A DNA stretch of 64,000 bases from Oscillospiraceae bacterium (GCA_022009755.1 CP091722.1:1186001-1250000), one strand, 5' to 3'. Shown: positions 8,465-17,629, numbered from the stretch's first letter. Notes: generated by a model not told the origin, from the sequence alone. Program-made: numbers and translations.

Positions 8465-8565
8465 AAAGGCAAGCGGGCTTGCCGAAGCGCCTGCGCACGC
8501 AGCCGGGCACGCCAAAGCCCCTGTCGGGGCGCAGGCGCGCACGGCGAGGGGCCGAAGGCCCCGGC
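8465..8565 (+). other. GC-rich run of consecutive stem-loops (candidate structured RNA)
   Basis: Three hairpins in a row: GGCAAG/CTTGCC (8468-8483); an outer GCGCCTGCG (8487-8495) pairing with CGCAGGCGC (8530-8538) around an inner GCCCC-TGTC-GGGGC; and GGGGCC-GAA-GGCCCC (8548-8562). No convincing protein is encoded. It lies between convergent genes upstream of a palindromic terminator (8655-8686), so it could be the 3' region of the upstream transcript or a small RNA. No family was recognised. Confidence 0.4.
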
Positions 8566-8654
8566 GCGCGTAAAAAGCGGCGGCATCCGTCAAGGTTCCG
8601 TACAATGCAGCAACAAAACAGCATCAGCGGCAGCAAACGGACAGCGCGACAGAT

Positions 8655-8686
8655 AAAAGAAACGGATCGGCCGATCCGTTTCTTTT
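8655..8686 (+). terminator. 32-base perfect palindrome, bidirectional terminator
   Basis: AAAAGAAACGGATCGG followed directly by its reverse complement, then GGTTTTGTTTTTTA. The stem is perfect and T-runs follow on the plus strand. It can end the plus-strand transcript from 7644; the A-run on the other side could serve the minus strand from 8888. Confidence 0.7.
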
Positions 8687-8693
8687 GGTTTTG

Positions 8694-8774
8694 TTTTTTA
8701 TTGATTTTTGCTGCAATTTTTGCGTTTTTAATGCGCTTTTTTATATGTTTTTTATGCGTTTTTTATGTGTTTTT
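8694..8774. other. Phased T-tracts, predicted intrinsically curved DNA
   Basis: Eight runs of 5-6 T have centres near 8696, 8707, 8719, 8727, 8740, 8750, 8761 and 8772, a mean spacing of about 10.8 bases. A-tracts in phase with the helix are the classic cause of intrinsic bends. The tract lies between convergent genes. It also partly explains the strong AT skew here; no gene is seen. Confidence 0.55.
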
Positions 8775-8887
8775 CGTGCTTTATCCGCCCCTTGCGGGTT
8801 TATCGCTTTTGTTTCTGTACGGCACTTTACATATATCAGCACATATCAGCGCGTATCAGGTTTGTCCTGCTGCCGCTGCATTACGCA

Positions 8888-10707
8888 TCAGAGGGGCAGA
8901 TCCTTTCTTGCGAATTTTTCGCTTCCCGCAATATAGCCTATGAGTCCCAGCACAAACAGCACAGCCAGCTTCCAGACAAACACATTCGTGCCGTCTATGA
9001 TGGAGATTACATCGAACATGGTTATAATGGTTGCATAGTTGAAGTAGTTAAGGGAATCAAGGCGCACAACGGTGGGCAGCACGGGGCTTCCGAACAGCCC
9101 GAGCATTGCGGCCACAAGGGCAAAGATGCTCAATCCGCCGCCTATGGCCATGGAGCGTTTGCTGCGGTCAAACCAGCACGAGGTGAAGAAGCACAGGCCG
9201 GAAAGGGCAAACAGCACAAGGAAGGCTCCAAGGTTAAGCAGCACCAGCTTTTCGCAGGTAAGCTTGATATCCGCGCTTACCTGTGTAAGGCATATGCAGC
9301 CCGTTGCCGTGGTGAGGGCAAACATTGCAAACAGAGAGCCTATGAGGTACACGGCCTGAGTGAAGGCCACACTGCGGCGTTTTGTGGAGGTGGAAAGCAC
9401 ATATGCCATGGAGCCGCTGTCCACCTGTCCGGCTATCAGGTTGTTTGATGCCATTATCATATATATAATAGGCAGCAGCAGACCCGCAAGCTTATAGAAT
9501 ATTGAGCCCACGATAAGGCTGTAAAGATCCATGGAACCTATTTCTTCAAGAGCATCCGACACCTCGGAGGGAAGAGTGGAAAGCAGGCTGCCCGCTATAC
9601 TTTGGGTAAGCTCGGTCTGCTTGGCCTGTACGGCCTCATTGTACTGCTCTTTTGTAAGCTGACCGTTATTAAGCTGCTGCTCCAGCTCGCCGATCTCATA
9701 ATCAAGACGGTTGCCGTAGGTTATTGCCGCCGTAACGGCCGTTTCCTTTACATAGGAATAGTTGTAGCCGAAGCTGTCGTATTTTTCCTTGGTGACACCG
9801 TAATCGGAAAGCTCGGAGATGATTTTTTCCTCATTTTCGGCAGTGGTCAGGTTGCCCGCTAAGAATACCGCCGAGCCGCTTTGCGCGCGCTGGCTGCGGT
9901 ATGCCGCACGCTGAGCGGAGGAAATATATTCCTGCGCATCGCCCGCTGCGACATGCTGGGTAAGCTCGGTGACATCGTAGGTTTCCGGCACGCTTTCGCC
10001 GTGGTCGGTATAAAAGCTGTCAAAATTGCCCGCCGGGTTAAGAACATACATCATGGAGCCCAGTATCTCGCCGGCCTCGTTTGATTCCTCGGTGTAGGCG
10101 GGGTCTATGCTTTTTGCAAGCTCTAAGGCATAGTCCTTAAGGTTGCTTACCGATACGGTATATGCCGCCGCTGCCGCTCCCTGCACGGTTGCGGGGCTCT
10201 TTTGCGACCACTCCTTGAGCGCAAGAGCATATTCCTCATCGGAAGAAAAGCTTTCGCGCGCCGGCTTCTGTTCGTTCCAGGTGGAAAAATTCAGCGCATA
10301 GAGCTTTGCGGCCAGAGTTTCGGGCTGCGGCATTTTCTCCTGCCACGCTGCCATGGCGGCCTGATATTCCTCCTTTGAGAGCTTTTCCGGCTGGGGCATT
10401 GCCGCCTGCCATGCCGCAAAGGCGCCGTGATAAGTGAGCGCCTCCTGCGCATTTTGGGCATAGAAGCGGTCAAAATTCACAAGACCGTCCTGCGCATAGC
10501 CGTAGTAGCTGATGGCGCGTTTTTGAAGGAGGATTCAATCTCCTGCTTTACTATTGTATCCTCAATTGCGTTTTTGGTTTCGCTTATGTTTCCGCTGCCG
10601 CTTATAAGCATAACGCAGGCCAGCATGAAGCATACCGCAAAGGTGATTATGGCCCACATGGTGCCGTTTGCCTTGCAGGACTGCTTGAAAAGCGCCTTAC
10701 TGAACAT
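8888..10707 (-). CDS. ABC-2 type transporter permease with large extracytoplasmic region, frameshifted
   Basis: Two frames (10705-10477 and 10480-8888) form one permease of about 606 residues. There is an N-terminal membrane helix (MWAIITFAVCFMLACVMLI), a long soluble region (about 45-330) rich in charged and Gln residues, then about five to six helices at the C-terminus (for example YLIGSLFAMFALTTATGCIC, MAIGGGLSIFALVAAMLGLF). The frames rejoin if one A is added in the A-run near 10517. The start at 10707 has AGGAG upstream and overlaps the end of the ATPase gene, so this is the membrane partner of the two upstream ATPases. Substrate unknown. Confidence 0.8.
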
Positions 10708-11641
10708 TGTTTTCCGTCTCCTTTTTTGTTTGTAATATCTGCTTGAAATGCTTCTCCAGAGTGTAGGGCAGCTCTGAGATGAAGCGTACATCGTAGCCCC
10801 TGAGGGTTTTCAGAAGAACATCGGTATCCTCCGTAGCCACGGTGATGGTAACCTGATTGTACTGCTCCTGAAGCCGCTTTATGGGGTAGCCCGCCTCAAG
10901 GAAGCGCGCATAGTCGTCATGCTTATTGAATTCCAGCTTGAAATCCTTATTTTTGCGGTTGCGGATATCCTGCATATTTGCAATATCCGCTATATGTCCG
11001 TTGTTTATAAGAGCTACGCGGTCGCAGGTCTGCTCCAGCTCCTCAAACATATGGCTGCTCATAAAGATGGTTTTCCCGCGGGCGTGCTCCTCCTTTATTA
11101 TATCAAGGAAGGTTACGCGCATAAGAGGGTCAAGGCCCGTAGTGGGTTCATCCAGTATGATTATGGGTGCATCGTTCATAAGCGCCGCCACAAGCGCCGT
11201 TTTTTGCTTCATGCCCTTGCTCATGCGCTTGAGGTTGGCTCTTGGATCCAGCTGAAGCCGTTCTATGAGCTCGTTTGCCCGCTTCATATCCTTAAGCCCG
11301 AAAAACTCCGCCTGACACTTCAGAAAGGCAATTCCCGTAGGCAGATCCGGAAAAGCGATTTCGCCCGGAACATATCCCACAAGACGGGCTATGGAGCTTG
11401 CGTTTTCCCATGAGGGCATACCGCGCACCTCCACGGTGCCGCATGTAGGTTTTACAAAGCCCATTATGTTGCGGATGGTGGTGGTTTTGCCGCTGCCGTT
11501 TGTGCCCACAAAGCCCATCATCTCGCCCCGGCGCACCGTCATATCCACATCGAATATGCCGCGCCCGCCGCCGTAATCCTTGGTAAGCCCATGCATTGTT
11601 ATTTCCTGCGTATCCGGCGCAGTCTGATTGTTGTTTGTCAC
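10697..11641 (-). CDS. ABC transporter ATP-binding protein
   Basis: A 314-residue ATPase with Walker A GTNGSGKTT (about 49-57), signature RMSKGMKQK, Walker B IIILDEPTTGLDP and switch His in MSSHMFEEL. The remaining ~95 residues form the accessory C-terminal region common in ABC-2 drug and lantibiotic exporters. Note GTNGSGKT in place of the commoner GPNG. It overlaps the preceding ATPase gene by 4 bases (ATGA) and the following permease by 11, so the three are translationally coupled. Confidence 0.92.
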   Translation of the reverse strand: MTNNNQTAPDTQEITMHGLTKDYGGGRGIFDVDMTVRRGEMMGFVGTNGSGKTTTIRNIMGFVKPTCGTVEVRGMPSWENASSIARLVGYVPGEIAFPDLPTGIAFLKCQAEFFGLKDMKRANELIERLQLDPRANLKRMSKGMKQKTALVAALMNDAPIIILDEPTTGLDPLMRVTFLDIIKEEHARGKTIFMSSHMFEELEQTCDRVALINNGHIADIANMQDIRNRKNKDFKLEFNKHDDYARFLEAGYPIKRLQEQYNQVTITVATEDTDVLLKTLRGYDVRFISELPYTLEKHFKQILQTKKETENNVQ

Positions 11642-12571
11642 AGCGCACCTCCGAAATCCTTGTCTTCCTTATAGAACTTCATAAAGTAATCCTCCAGCGA
11701 TTCCCGCCTGTTGCTGAAGCCCGTTATTTCAAAATCCGAAAGCAGCGCGATAACGGCGTTCATATCGGTATCCTCCACCGACATATATACCTCCTGCCCT
11801 CCGGCATCTTTTTTCAGCACTGTGAGGCTGGGTATCGTGCCCGCCCTTTTAAGGAAGGCCTCGCGCTGAGCCGGGGATGCAAAGGTTACGGTGTAGAATT
11901 TCTTTGAAGCGTGCTTCAGCTCATCCGCCACGAAATCCGAGACAATCCTGCCGTCCTTAATTATTGCTATGCGGTCGCAGGTAGAGTCTATCTCGGAGAA
12001 AATATGGCTGGAAAGCAGGATGGTTTCCGCGGTGCTTTTCCGCGTGGATATAATCGATGAAGCTTTCCTGCATTACGGGGTCCAGCCCGCTTGTGGGCTC
12101 ATCCAGCACCAGCACCTCGGGATCGTGCATAAAGGCGGTAACCACGGCAAGCTTGCGCTTGACTCCCAGACTCATGCGCTTTGTTTCATGCTTAAGGGTG
12201 TTTTTATCAAGCTCAAAGCGATCCAGCATTTCCTTAAGCTTTGCATCGTTGCGAACCCCCTGCATGCTCTGCATCATGGAAATAAACTCGCTGCCGGTAA
12301 GACCCCGCGGCAATGCCACCTCGCCGGGAATATATCCCACACGCCCCAGAAATTCGTAGTAATGTCCGAAGCTTTCCCTGCCGAATATGCTCGCGCTGCC
12401 GCTGTCCGGGGCGGAAAAGCCCATAAGATGGCGGATGGTTGTGGATTTTCCGGCGCCGTTAGGCCCCAGAAACCCGAAAACCTCACCCGGCTCCACATGC
12501 AGGGAGACATTGAAAATTCCCCGCCCGGAGCCGTAGTCCTTGGTCATTTTGTCGACCTTGATAACATCCAT
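11638..12571 (-). CDS. ABC transporter ATP-binding protein, frameshifted
   Basis: Two frames make one ATPase of about 311 residues, closely similar in layout to the next gene: GPNGAGKST Walker A, RMSLGVKRK signature, VLVLDEPTSGLDP Walker B; after the break the second frame carries the accessory C-terminal domain (ADELKHASKKFYTV...). The break is near 12045 (two bases missing or one extra); restoring frame recovers the expected switch-His SSH segment. Two paralogous ATPases before one permease gene is unusual; they may form a heterodimeric motor. A GAGGAGG lies about 12 bases upstream of the start. Confidence 0.82.
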
Positions 12572-13167
12572 ACCGCTTATTTACCTCCTCGTAGTGTTCC
12601 ACCTCTATAACATCGGGCTGTTGATTTTTGATTATTTTTACCGCCGTTATTACGGTGCTCAGGCTTAATATGCCGTCTATAAGCAGCGTGCAGCCAAGCA
12701 GCACCGTAAGCGCCTTTGCGCCCTGCGCCGAGCAAAGCACCAATACCACGCCCAGCGCCGCTGAGGCTATTGCAAGGCACAGTATCAGCCACCACGGACG
12801 CAGACCGAAGCGGCGGGCATCAAAGGACATCTGTATTTTGAGCAGGCCGTCGGCAAGCACGAATATTCCAAGCACTATGCAAAGGAAATTCATAAGGCTG
12901 TCCGGCCGCAGCAGCATAACGATGCCCAGCGCTATCATAAGCAAGCCCGATGCAAGATCATACTGAAACGCAAGCCGGTAAAGATCCCTTGTAAAGTAGC
13001 CCGCTATTCTTACGATTCCGAACGCCACCAGCATAATGCCGCAGATGATGCCTATTGCCTTTGCCGATATTCCCGGAAACAGGATAAGCACAAGCCCCGC
13101 CGCACACATAAGCACGGACAGCACGATATAACCGATTTGCAGCCTTCATAGGGGCAATTGAACGCAT
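12483..13167 (-). CDS. HdeD/DUF308-like membrane protein, frameshifted at its start
   Basis: A small membrane protein of about 200 residues with six predicted helices arranged as three similar hairpins (for example AAGLVLILFPGISAKAIGII, GLLMIALGIVMLLRPDSLM, CLAIASAALGVVLVLCSA), the DUF308 pattern. The start MRSIAPMK at 13167 is preferred because AGGAGGAATATAT precedes it; it joins the main frame through a one-base extra (or two-base missing) event near 13150. The open frame overlaps the ABC ATPase by 88 bases, longer than expected, so the true stop may lie near 12580. It is probably the first gene of the exporter operon. Confidence 0.7.
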
Positions 13168-13291
13168 ATATATTCCTCCTCTTTGTTTCTGAGCCTTCAC
13201 GGTTTTTCCGGCTCAGCCCGGAAGCAGCTTTTTTCGCCGCTCCGTTTTGATGCTGTAAGTATATTCCTTCGCCGTTTATCTGTCAGCATAC

Positions 13292-13327
13292 AAAAAAACT
13301 CCGCTGCCCTGTTTTAGGGCAACGGAG
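13292..13327 (-). terminator. Rho-independent terminator of the TetR gene
   Basis: On the minus strand CTCCGTTGCCCT pairs with AGGGCAGCGGAG across a short A-rich loop and is followed by seven Ts. It lies about 50 bases past the TetR stop and separates it from the DUF308-ABC operon. Confidence 0.85.
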
Positions 13328-13379
13328 GTGCAATTGATATGTTTTTGTGCAAAAGCGCGTTTTTGTCCAAGAAAACGGC

Positions 13380-13943
13380 TCAGTCCACCGTATTTCCCGA
13401 TGCGCGCGCAAGCTCCTCCGCCGCGTGGCGGGCAAGGCGCGCAAGGCGGGCAAGGTCCGAAAGGATATCCTCCTTCATGTTGCCGCCCAGCCAGTCTATA
13501 TACAGCCCGAACAGGGAGCATTTGATAAGGCGGCACAGTGCCTTGGTATCTTCCTCTGAAATGCCCTTATCCTTAAGCGTGCTTGCGGCGTAGGTGTTTA
13601 CGACATAGCCGCATATACGCAGGGCATACTGCTCAAAATTATCCCGGCTGACGGAATTGTATATATGCAGCACTGCGCGCTTGTTTTCCATACTGAATTC
13701 CAGCGCCGCCCTGAAGGCCTCCTCCAAAGAGCTTATTGAAGGATATTTTTTCATTATGTTATCCGCCTGCTCGGTTATAAGCTCCTCCAGCAACGCCGGA
13801 ATGTCGCGGTAGTGATAATAAAAGGAATTGCGGTTTATTCCGCAGTCCTCCACTATATCGCGCACGGTTATTTTTGTAAGGGGACGCTCGTTGAGCAGCT
13901 TAAGAAAGGACGCTTTTATTGCTTTTTCCGTAAAATTGGCCAT
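13380..13943 (-). CDS. TetR/AcrR family transcriptional regulator
   Basis: A 187-residue regulator. The N-terminal helix-turn-helix is clear: ITVRDIVEDCGINRNSFYYHYRDIPALLEEL (about 25-55, here split by commentary: ITVRDIVEDCG, then INRNSFYYHYRD). The C-terminal ligand domain is helical and resembles the TetR_C_8 type. It sits just upstream of an ABC exporter operon on the same strand, so it plausibly represses that operon and possibly itself, with release by an exported compound; this is inference from position. The start follows AAGGAG, which lies within the end of the 13947-14237 gene. Ends with a terminator at 13292-13327. Confidence 0.9.
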   Translation of the reverse strand: MANFTEKAIKASFLKLLNERPLTKITVRDIVEDCGINRNSFYYHYRDIPALLEELITEQADNIMKKYPSISSLEEAFRAALEFSMENKRAVLHIYNSVSRDNFEQYALRICGYVVNTYAASTLKDKGISEEDTKALCRLIKCSLFGLYIDWLGGNMKEDILSDLARLARLARHAAEELARASGNTVD

Positions 13944-13946
13944 ATA

Positions 13947-14237
13947 TCAGTCTCCTTTATGCGATATTTCATGCTCCGTGCGCTCCTCCCGCTCTTCCGA
14001 TGCGGAGTCTTCCGATGCGGACGGACTTTGCGGCGCGGTATTTCCGTTTGCCTTTTTATCCCCCTTTGCGGGTATCCTTGCCACAAAAAACACTATGACC
14101 GCTGCCAGCGTGACTGCCGAAAACAGCAGGATGAGCGTACCCGTATCCGGCATCTGCGCTATTGCAGGCTCGCCCGCGCCGTCCGTTGACGCCGGAGATG
14201 CGCTGAGCCTCAAAAACAGTCCGACAAAACGAAACAT
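13947..14237 (-). CDS. Small single-pass membrane protein, hypothetical
   Basis: A 96-residue protein with one strong membrane helix (TLILLFSAVTLAAVIVFFVA, about 34-53), a Ser/Ala-rich segment before it and a charged Ser/Glu-rich tail (about 60-96) after it. The N-terminus may be a signal sequence (MFRFVGLFLRLSASPAS). No family recognised. It ends 3 bases before the TetR start, so the two are probably co-transcribed. PDTG followed by a hydrophobic helix and basic residues faintly resembles a sortase-type anchor, but the long acidic tail argues against it. Confidence 0.5.
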   Translation of the reverse strand: MFRFVGLFLRLSASPASTDGAGEPAIAQMPDTGTLILLFSAVTLAAVIVFFVARIPAKGDKKANGNTAPQSPSASEDSASEEREERTEHEISHKGD

Positions 14238-14428
14238 TCCTATGCCTCCGAAAAAAATGCCGTGCCCGAAACCGTCGGGCGCAGGTTTTCACAACCGATT
14301 ATACACGAAGAACGGAATTTTTTCAATCTCAAAATTATAATAAAGGAACAGCCGGCGCACTTTATCGCGCACCTTATCAAAAAAACGGTGCAAAGGGGTG
14401 TAAGAATGTCGAAAATATGAATTTTTTG

Positions 14429-14457
14429 TTGACAAACGGAATACATTATGCTATAAA
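14429..14457 (+). promoter_or_regulatory. SigA-type promoter of uraA
   Basis: TTGACA (14429-14434), 17-base spacer, TATAAA (14452-14457). It is followed by a leader of about 155 bases with an attenuator before the uraA start. Confidence 0.85.
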
Positions 14458-14474
14458 TACAAGCAATAAGTAAT

Positions 14475-14564
14475 CTTTAATTCGGTACGGAGAGACCGGC
14501 AAGATACGCTCATACGGTTTACCGCATATACCCACATCTTGCCGCCGCGCAAGATGTTTTTTTG
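14475..14564 (+). promoter_or_regulatory. PyrR-type pyrimidine attenuator leader
   Basis: The leader has a PyrR-binding-loop-like segment: TTTAATT, then CGGT and ACCG pairing around ACGGAGAG, followed by GGCAAGAT (14475-14505). A Rho-independent terminator follows: ACATCTTGC (14534-14542) pairs with GCAAGATGT (14549-14557), then T7. The GGCAAGAT of the upstream element can alternatively pair with the 5' arm of the terminator, the expected anti-terminator switch. In the known mechanism, UMP-bound PyrR stabilises the binding loop and transcription stops when pyrimidines are plentiful. The pattern matches the gene it controls. Confidence 0.8.
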
Positions 14565-14618
14565 TATCTGCGAAAGGATTACAAAACTAAAAGCGCAAGC
14601 TTAAAAACGGAGGACGAC

Positions 14619-16037
14619 ATGAAATTAGTTTACGATGTCAAGGACAAGCCCCGGTTCGGGAAGCTGATAGTGTTTGCATTTCAGCAGCTGCTTGCAATAA
14701 TGGCCGCAACAATCGCGGTGCCCAACATTGTGGGCAACGGCATGACCCCCTCTGCCGCAATGTTCGGCGCAGGCGTGGGCACAATAGTGTATCTGCTGTT
14801 TACAAAATTCCGCAGCCCTGTTTTTCTCGGCTCTTCCTTTGCGTTTATCGGCTCCATGTTCTCGGCCTTTGCCGGCGGCGTATCAATGCAGCTGGGTTTC
14901 CTCGGCCTTATTATCGGCGCAGCCTTTGCCGGCCTTGTATATGTGATTATAGCCGTTGCGGTTAAAATCGCCGGCGTAAAATGGATAAACAAGATCATGC
15001 CTGCCGTGGTCATCGGCCCCACCGTTGCAATAATCGGTCTTTCCCTTGCGGGCAACGCAATAAGCGACCTTACCGGCGGCGCGGCCTTTGATTCCGCTAC
15101 CGGCTCCTTTGTTATGGATCTGCATACCGGGCTGTGCATAATCTGCGGCCTTGTCACCTTGGCTGTGGTAATGCTGTGCTCCGTATTCGGCAAAAAAATG
15201 ACAAAGCTTATCCCCTTTATAATCGGCATACTTGCAGGCTACGCTGTTGCCTCCGTATTTACGATAATCGGCAACGCCACCGGAAACGAGGCGCTGGTTA
15301 TTGTTGATTATTCCGCGTTTGCCGAGGCCTTCCGAGAGGTAAGCATTAAAAGCTTCCTCTGCCTGCCCGAATTCACCTTCCTTGAGGCCTTCAAGGGCTT
15401 TGGCGAGCTTAACGGCTCCTACATTGCCACTATCGCAGTAGCTTATGTGCCGGTTGCCTTTGTGGTGTTTGCCGAGCACATCGCCGACCACAAGAATCTT
15501 TCCTCCATTATTGAGCGGGATCTGCTCTCCGACCCCGGCCTGCCCCGCACCCTGCTGGGCGACGGTATAGGCTCAATTGCCGGCGCCATCTTCGGCGGCT
15601 GCCCCAATACCACCTACGGTGAATCCATCGGCTGCGTTGCAATAACGAAAAACGCTTCCGTATACTCCATATTTGCCGCTGCCGTGCTGTCCATGGCCGT
15701 TGCCTTCATTACCCCCTTTGTATGCTTCCTTGAAAGCATCCCCAAGTGCGTAATGGGCGGCGTATGCATAGCGCTTTACGGCTTTATTGCGGTATCCGGT
15801 TTGAAAATGCTGCAGAAGGTGGATCTGGACGACAACCGCAACCTGTTTGTGGCTTCGATAATTCTCATTGCCGGAATAGGCAACTTTGCCATTACCTTCG
15901 GCAAGATCACCCTGAAGACGGTAGCCTGCGCGCTGATACTGGGCATACTGGCAAACGCCATGCTTTCCAAAAAGAGCAAAAAAGCCGCAAGCGAGGAAGC
16001 CGCAAAGGAAAACAGCGAGCCCGAAAACAAGGACTGA
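14619..16037 (+). CDS. uraA: Uracil permease (NCS2/UraA family)
   Basis: A 472-residue NCS2 transporter with about 14 membrane segments. Hallmarks are the QQLLAIMAATIAVPNI start of helix 1, the FAEHIADH segment with the conserved Glu of UraA-type carriers, and GGCPNTTYGESIG in the second inverted repeat. It imports uracil with protons. The ATG at 14619 has CGGAGG 5 bases upstream; the longer upstream frame would start inside the terminator. The charged Lys/Glu tail (about 455-472) is cytoplasmic. The PyrR-type leader supports uracil rather than xanthine as substrate. A terminator follows at 16055. Confidence 0.92.
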   Translation: MKLVYDVKDKPRFGKLIVFAFQQLLAIMAATIAVPNIVGNGMTPSAAMFGAGVGTIVYLLFTKFRSPVFLGSSFAFIGSMFSAFAGGVSMQLGFLGLIIGAAFAGLVYVIIAVAVKIAGVKWINKIMPAVVIGPTVAIIGLSLAGNAISDLTGGAAFDSATGSFVMDLHTGLCIICGLVTLAVVMLCSVFGKKMTKLIPFIIGILAGYAVASVFTIIGNATGNEALVIVDYSAFAEAFREVSIKSFLCLPEFTFLEAFKGFGELNGSYIATIAVAYVPVAFVVFAEHIADHKNLSSIIERDLLSDPGLPRTLLGDGIGSIAGAIFGGCPNTTYGESIGCVAITKNASVYSIFAAAVLSMAVAFITPFVCFLESIPKCVMGGVCIALYGFIAVSGLKMLQKVDLDDNRNLFVASIILIAGIGNFAITFGKITLKTVACALILGILANAMLSKKSKKAASEEAAKENSEPENKD

Positions 16038-16054
16038 TAATTTATAAGCTGCAT

Positions 16055-16082
16055 AAAGCCGCCCGCGGGGCGGCTTTTTTAT
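16055..16082 (+). terminator. Rho-independent terminator of uraA
   Basis: AAAGCCGCCC and GGCGGCTTT arms around GCGG, followed by a T-run, 17 bases after the uraA stop. An alternating purine-pyrimidine tract (16085-16100) follows directly. Confidence 0.9.
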
Positions 16083-16240
16083 TTTATGTGCATATGTGCA
16101 GTTGTGTGTCGGATACCGCAAAACAGCCTTTGCCGCCAAGCAGTTTTTATGTTGCTTTTAGTTTGGCGAACAATTATAATAATTACAGATATAATGATTG
16201 CACAAGCTTAACGGAATTCGGCAAAAAGGGAGAATAAACC

Positions 16241-17062
16241 ATGCAGGTGTTTGATATTGATCTTAAAACGGAGTTTTCCGCCCTTAAAAAAATGAGCGGC
16301 GGAATACTCAGGTGCTACATACCGGAGGTATCGTCGGAGGCCGACCCCGACACTCAGCGCCCGTCGGTGCTTATATGCCCCGGCGGAGCCTATGTTTTCT
16401 GCTCCAACCGCGAAGCGGAGCCCATAGCGCTTTATTATCTGTCAAAGGGTTATAATGCCTTTGTGCTGTTTTATTCCGTAGCCCCGGCAAAATATCCCGA
16501 ACCGCAGGCGCAGGCAATGGCGGCCATTGAGCTTATACGCAGAAACCGCGGCATATGGCATTGCAGCGGCAAGGTATGCTGCATGGGTTTTTCCGCCGGA
16601 GGACACCTGGCCGCCTGTACCGCCAATGCCGACACGGAGCTTGCGCGCAGCTGCGGTCTTACAGATGTGCGCCCCGATGCCTGTATTCTTTGCTATCCCG
16701 TAATAACAAGCGGGCAGTACGGGCATGCGCTCTCCTTTGATTCTCTCTGCTCTTCTCCCCAGCAAAAGGCGGCGCTTTCGGCGGAAAAGCTTGTAAGCCG
16801 CAATACTCCGCCCACCTTTTTGTGGCATACCGCCGACGATTCCTGCGTGCCGGTACAGAACAGCCTGCTGTATGCCTCGGCGCTTTGCGAACACGGCGTA
16901 CCGTTTGAAATGCATATATTTCCGCACGGTGAGCACGGGCTTGCGCGCTGCGACGGCTCTACCTCTATACAAGGCACAATGATAAGCCCTGCCTGCGGGG
17001 TATGGCCAGAGCTTTCGGTGCGCTGGCTTGAGCGTTTATCCTTTGGAGGCGGATGCGTATGA
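16241..17062 (+). CDS. Alpha/beta hydrolase (esterase/lipase, BD-FAE-like)
   Basis: A 273-residue alpha/beta-hydrolase. Visible catalytic features are oxyanion-hole ICPGGAYVF (about 47-55), nucleophile elbow GFSAGGH (about 116-122, Ser), the acid in HTADDSCVP and the His in GEHGL. The layout matches small esterases such as acetyl-xylan or carbohydrate esterases, but the substrate cannot be fixed. AAAGGGAG lies upstream of the ATG. It overlaps the following glycosylase gene by 10 bases, suggesting co-translation despite unrelated function. Confidence 0.88.
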   Translation: MQVFDIDLKTEFSALKKMSGGILRCYIPEVSSEADPDTQRPSVLICPGGAYVFCSNREAEPIALYYLSKGYNAFVLFYSVAPAKYPEPQAQAMAAIELIRRNRGIWHCSGKVCCMGFSAGGHLAACTANADTELARSCGLTDVRPDACILCYPVITSGQYGHALSFDSLCSSPQQKAALSAEKLVSRNTPPTFLWHTADDSCVPVQNSLLYASALCEHGVPFEMHIFPHGEHGLARCDGSTSIQGTMISPACGVWPELSVRWLERLSFGGGCV

Positions 17063-17535
17063 CGCATATTGTTCACCCCTTTGAGCCGTTCTGTCCGCCC
17101 GAAAGCCGCATATTGGTGCTGGGCAGCTTTCCCTCCGCCGCATCGAGGGAGCAGGGGTTTTATTACGGACATCCCCGCAACCGCTTCTGGCATGTTTTGG
17201 CCGCGGTGTACGGCGAAGGCGTGCCGGAAGATCTTGCGCAAAAGCAAGCGCTTCTGACCCGCCGCAATATTGCGCTTTGGGATGTGATACTTTCCTGCGA
17301 TATTGAAGGCTCTGCGGATGCAAGCATACGCAACGCCGTGCCCTGCAGCCTTGACAGGAGCTGTTTTGCCGGCATACAAAAAATATATGTAAACGGCAGA
17401 AAGGCCTTTGAGCTTTATAACCGGTATCTGCTTGATAAATACGGCCCCGCCGTTTATCTGCCCTCCACCAGCGCTGCAAACGCCGCATGGAGCCGTGAAC
17501 GCCTGATAAAGGCGTGGAGCGTGATAAACTCATAA
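17053..17535 (+). CDS. DNA-deoxyinosine glycosylase (uracil-DNA glycosylase superfamily)
   Basis: A 160-residue protein matching the hypoxanthine-DNA glycosylase subfamily of the UDG superfamily: VLGSFPSAASRE (about 22-33), YYGHPRNRFW (about 37-46), the strand NIALWDVI and the C-terminal LPSTSAANAAW motif. These enzymes remove deaminated adenine (hypoxanthine) from DNA to start base-excision repair. The start at 17053 is preceded by GGAGG; a second ATG two codons later is possible. It overlaps the esterase gene. The ssrA promoter begins about 95 bases after its stop. Confidence 0.88.
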   Translation: MRMTHIVHPFEPFCPPESRILVLGSFPSAASREQGFYYGHPRNRFWHVLAAVYGEGVPEDLAQKQALLTRRNIALWDVILSCDIEGSADASIRNAVPCSLDRSCFAGIQKIYVNGRKAFELYNRYLLDKYGPAVYLPSTSAANAAWSRERLIKAWSVINS

Positions 17536-17629
17536 ATTTTCGCCCTTAATTCCGTTTAGTTTCCATTGCGGGATTTATTTTTGAACTTCACTGCGGCGCG
17601 CCGGACGAGGTTTTCGCCGTATCGGGAGA

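Noticed and set aside
14440..14564. Purine or other metabolite riboswitch before the permease
   Set aside because: The conserved purine-aptamer loops are absent; the GAGAG/GGCAAGAT layout fits PyrR attenuation and the protein is UraA-like.
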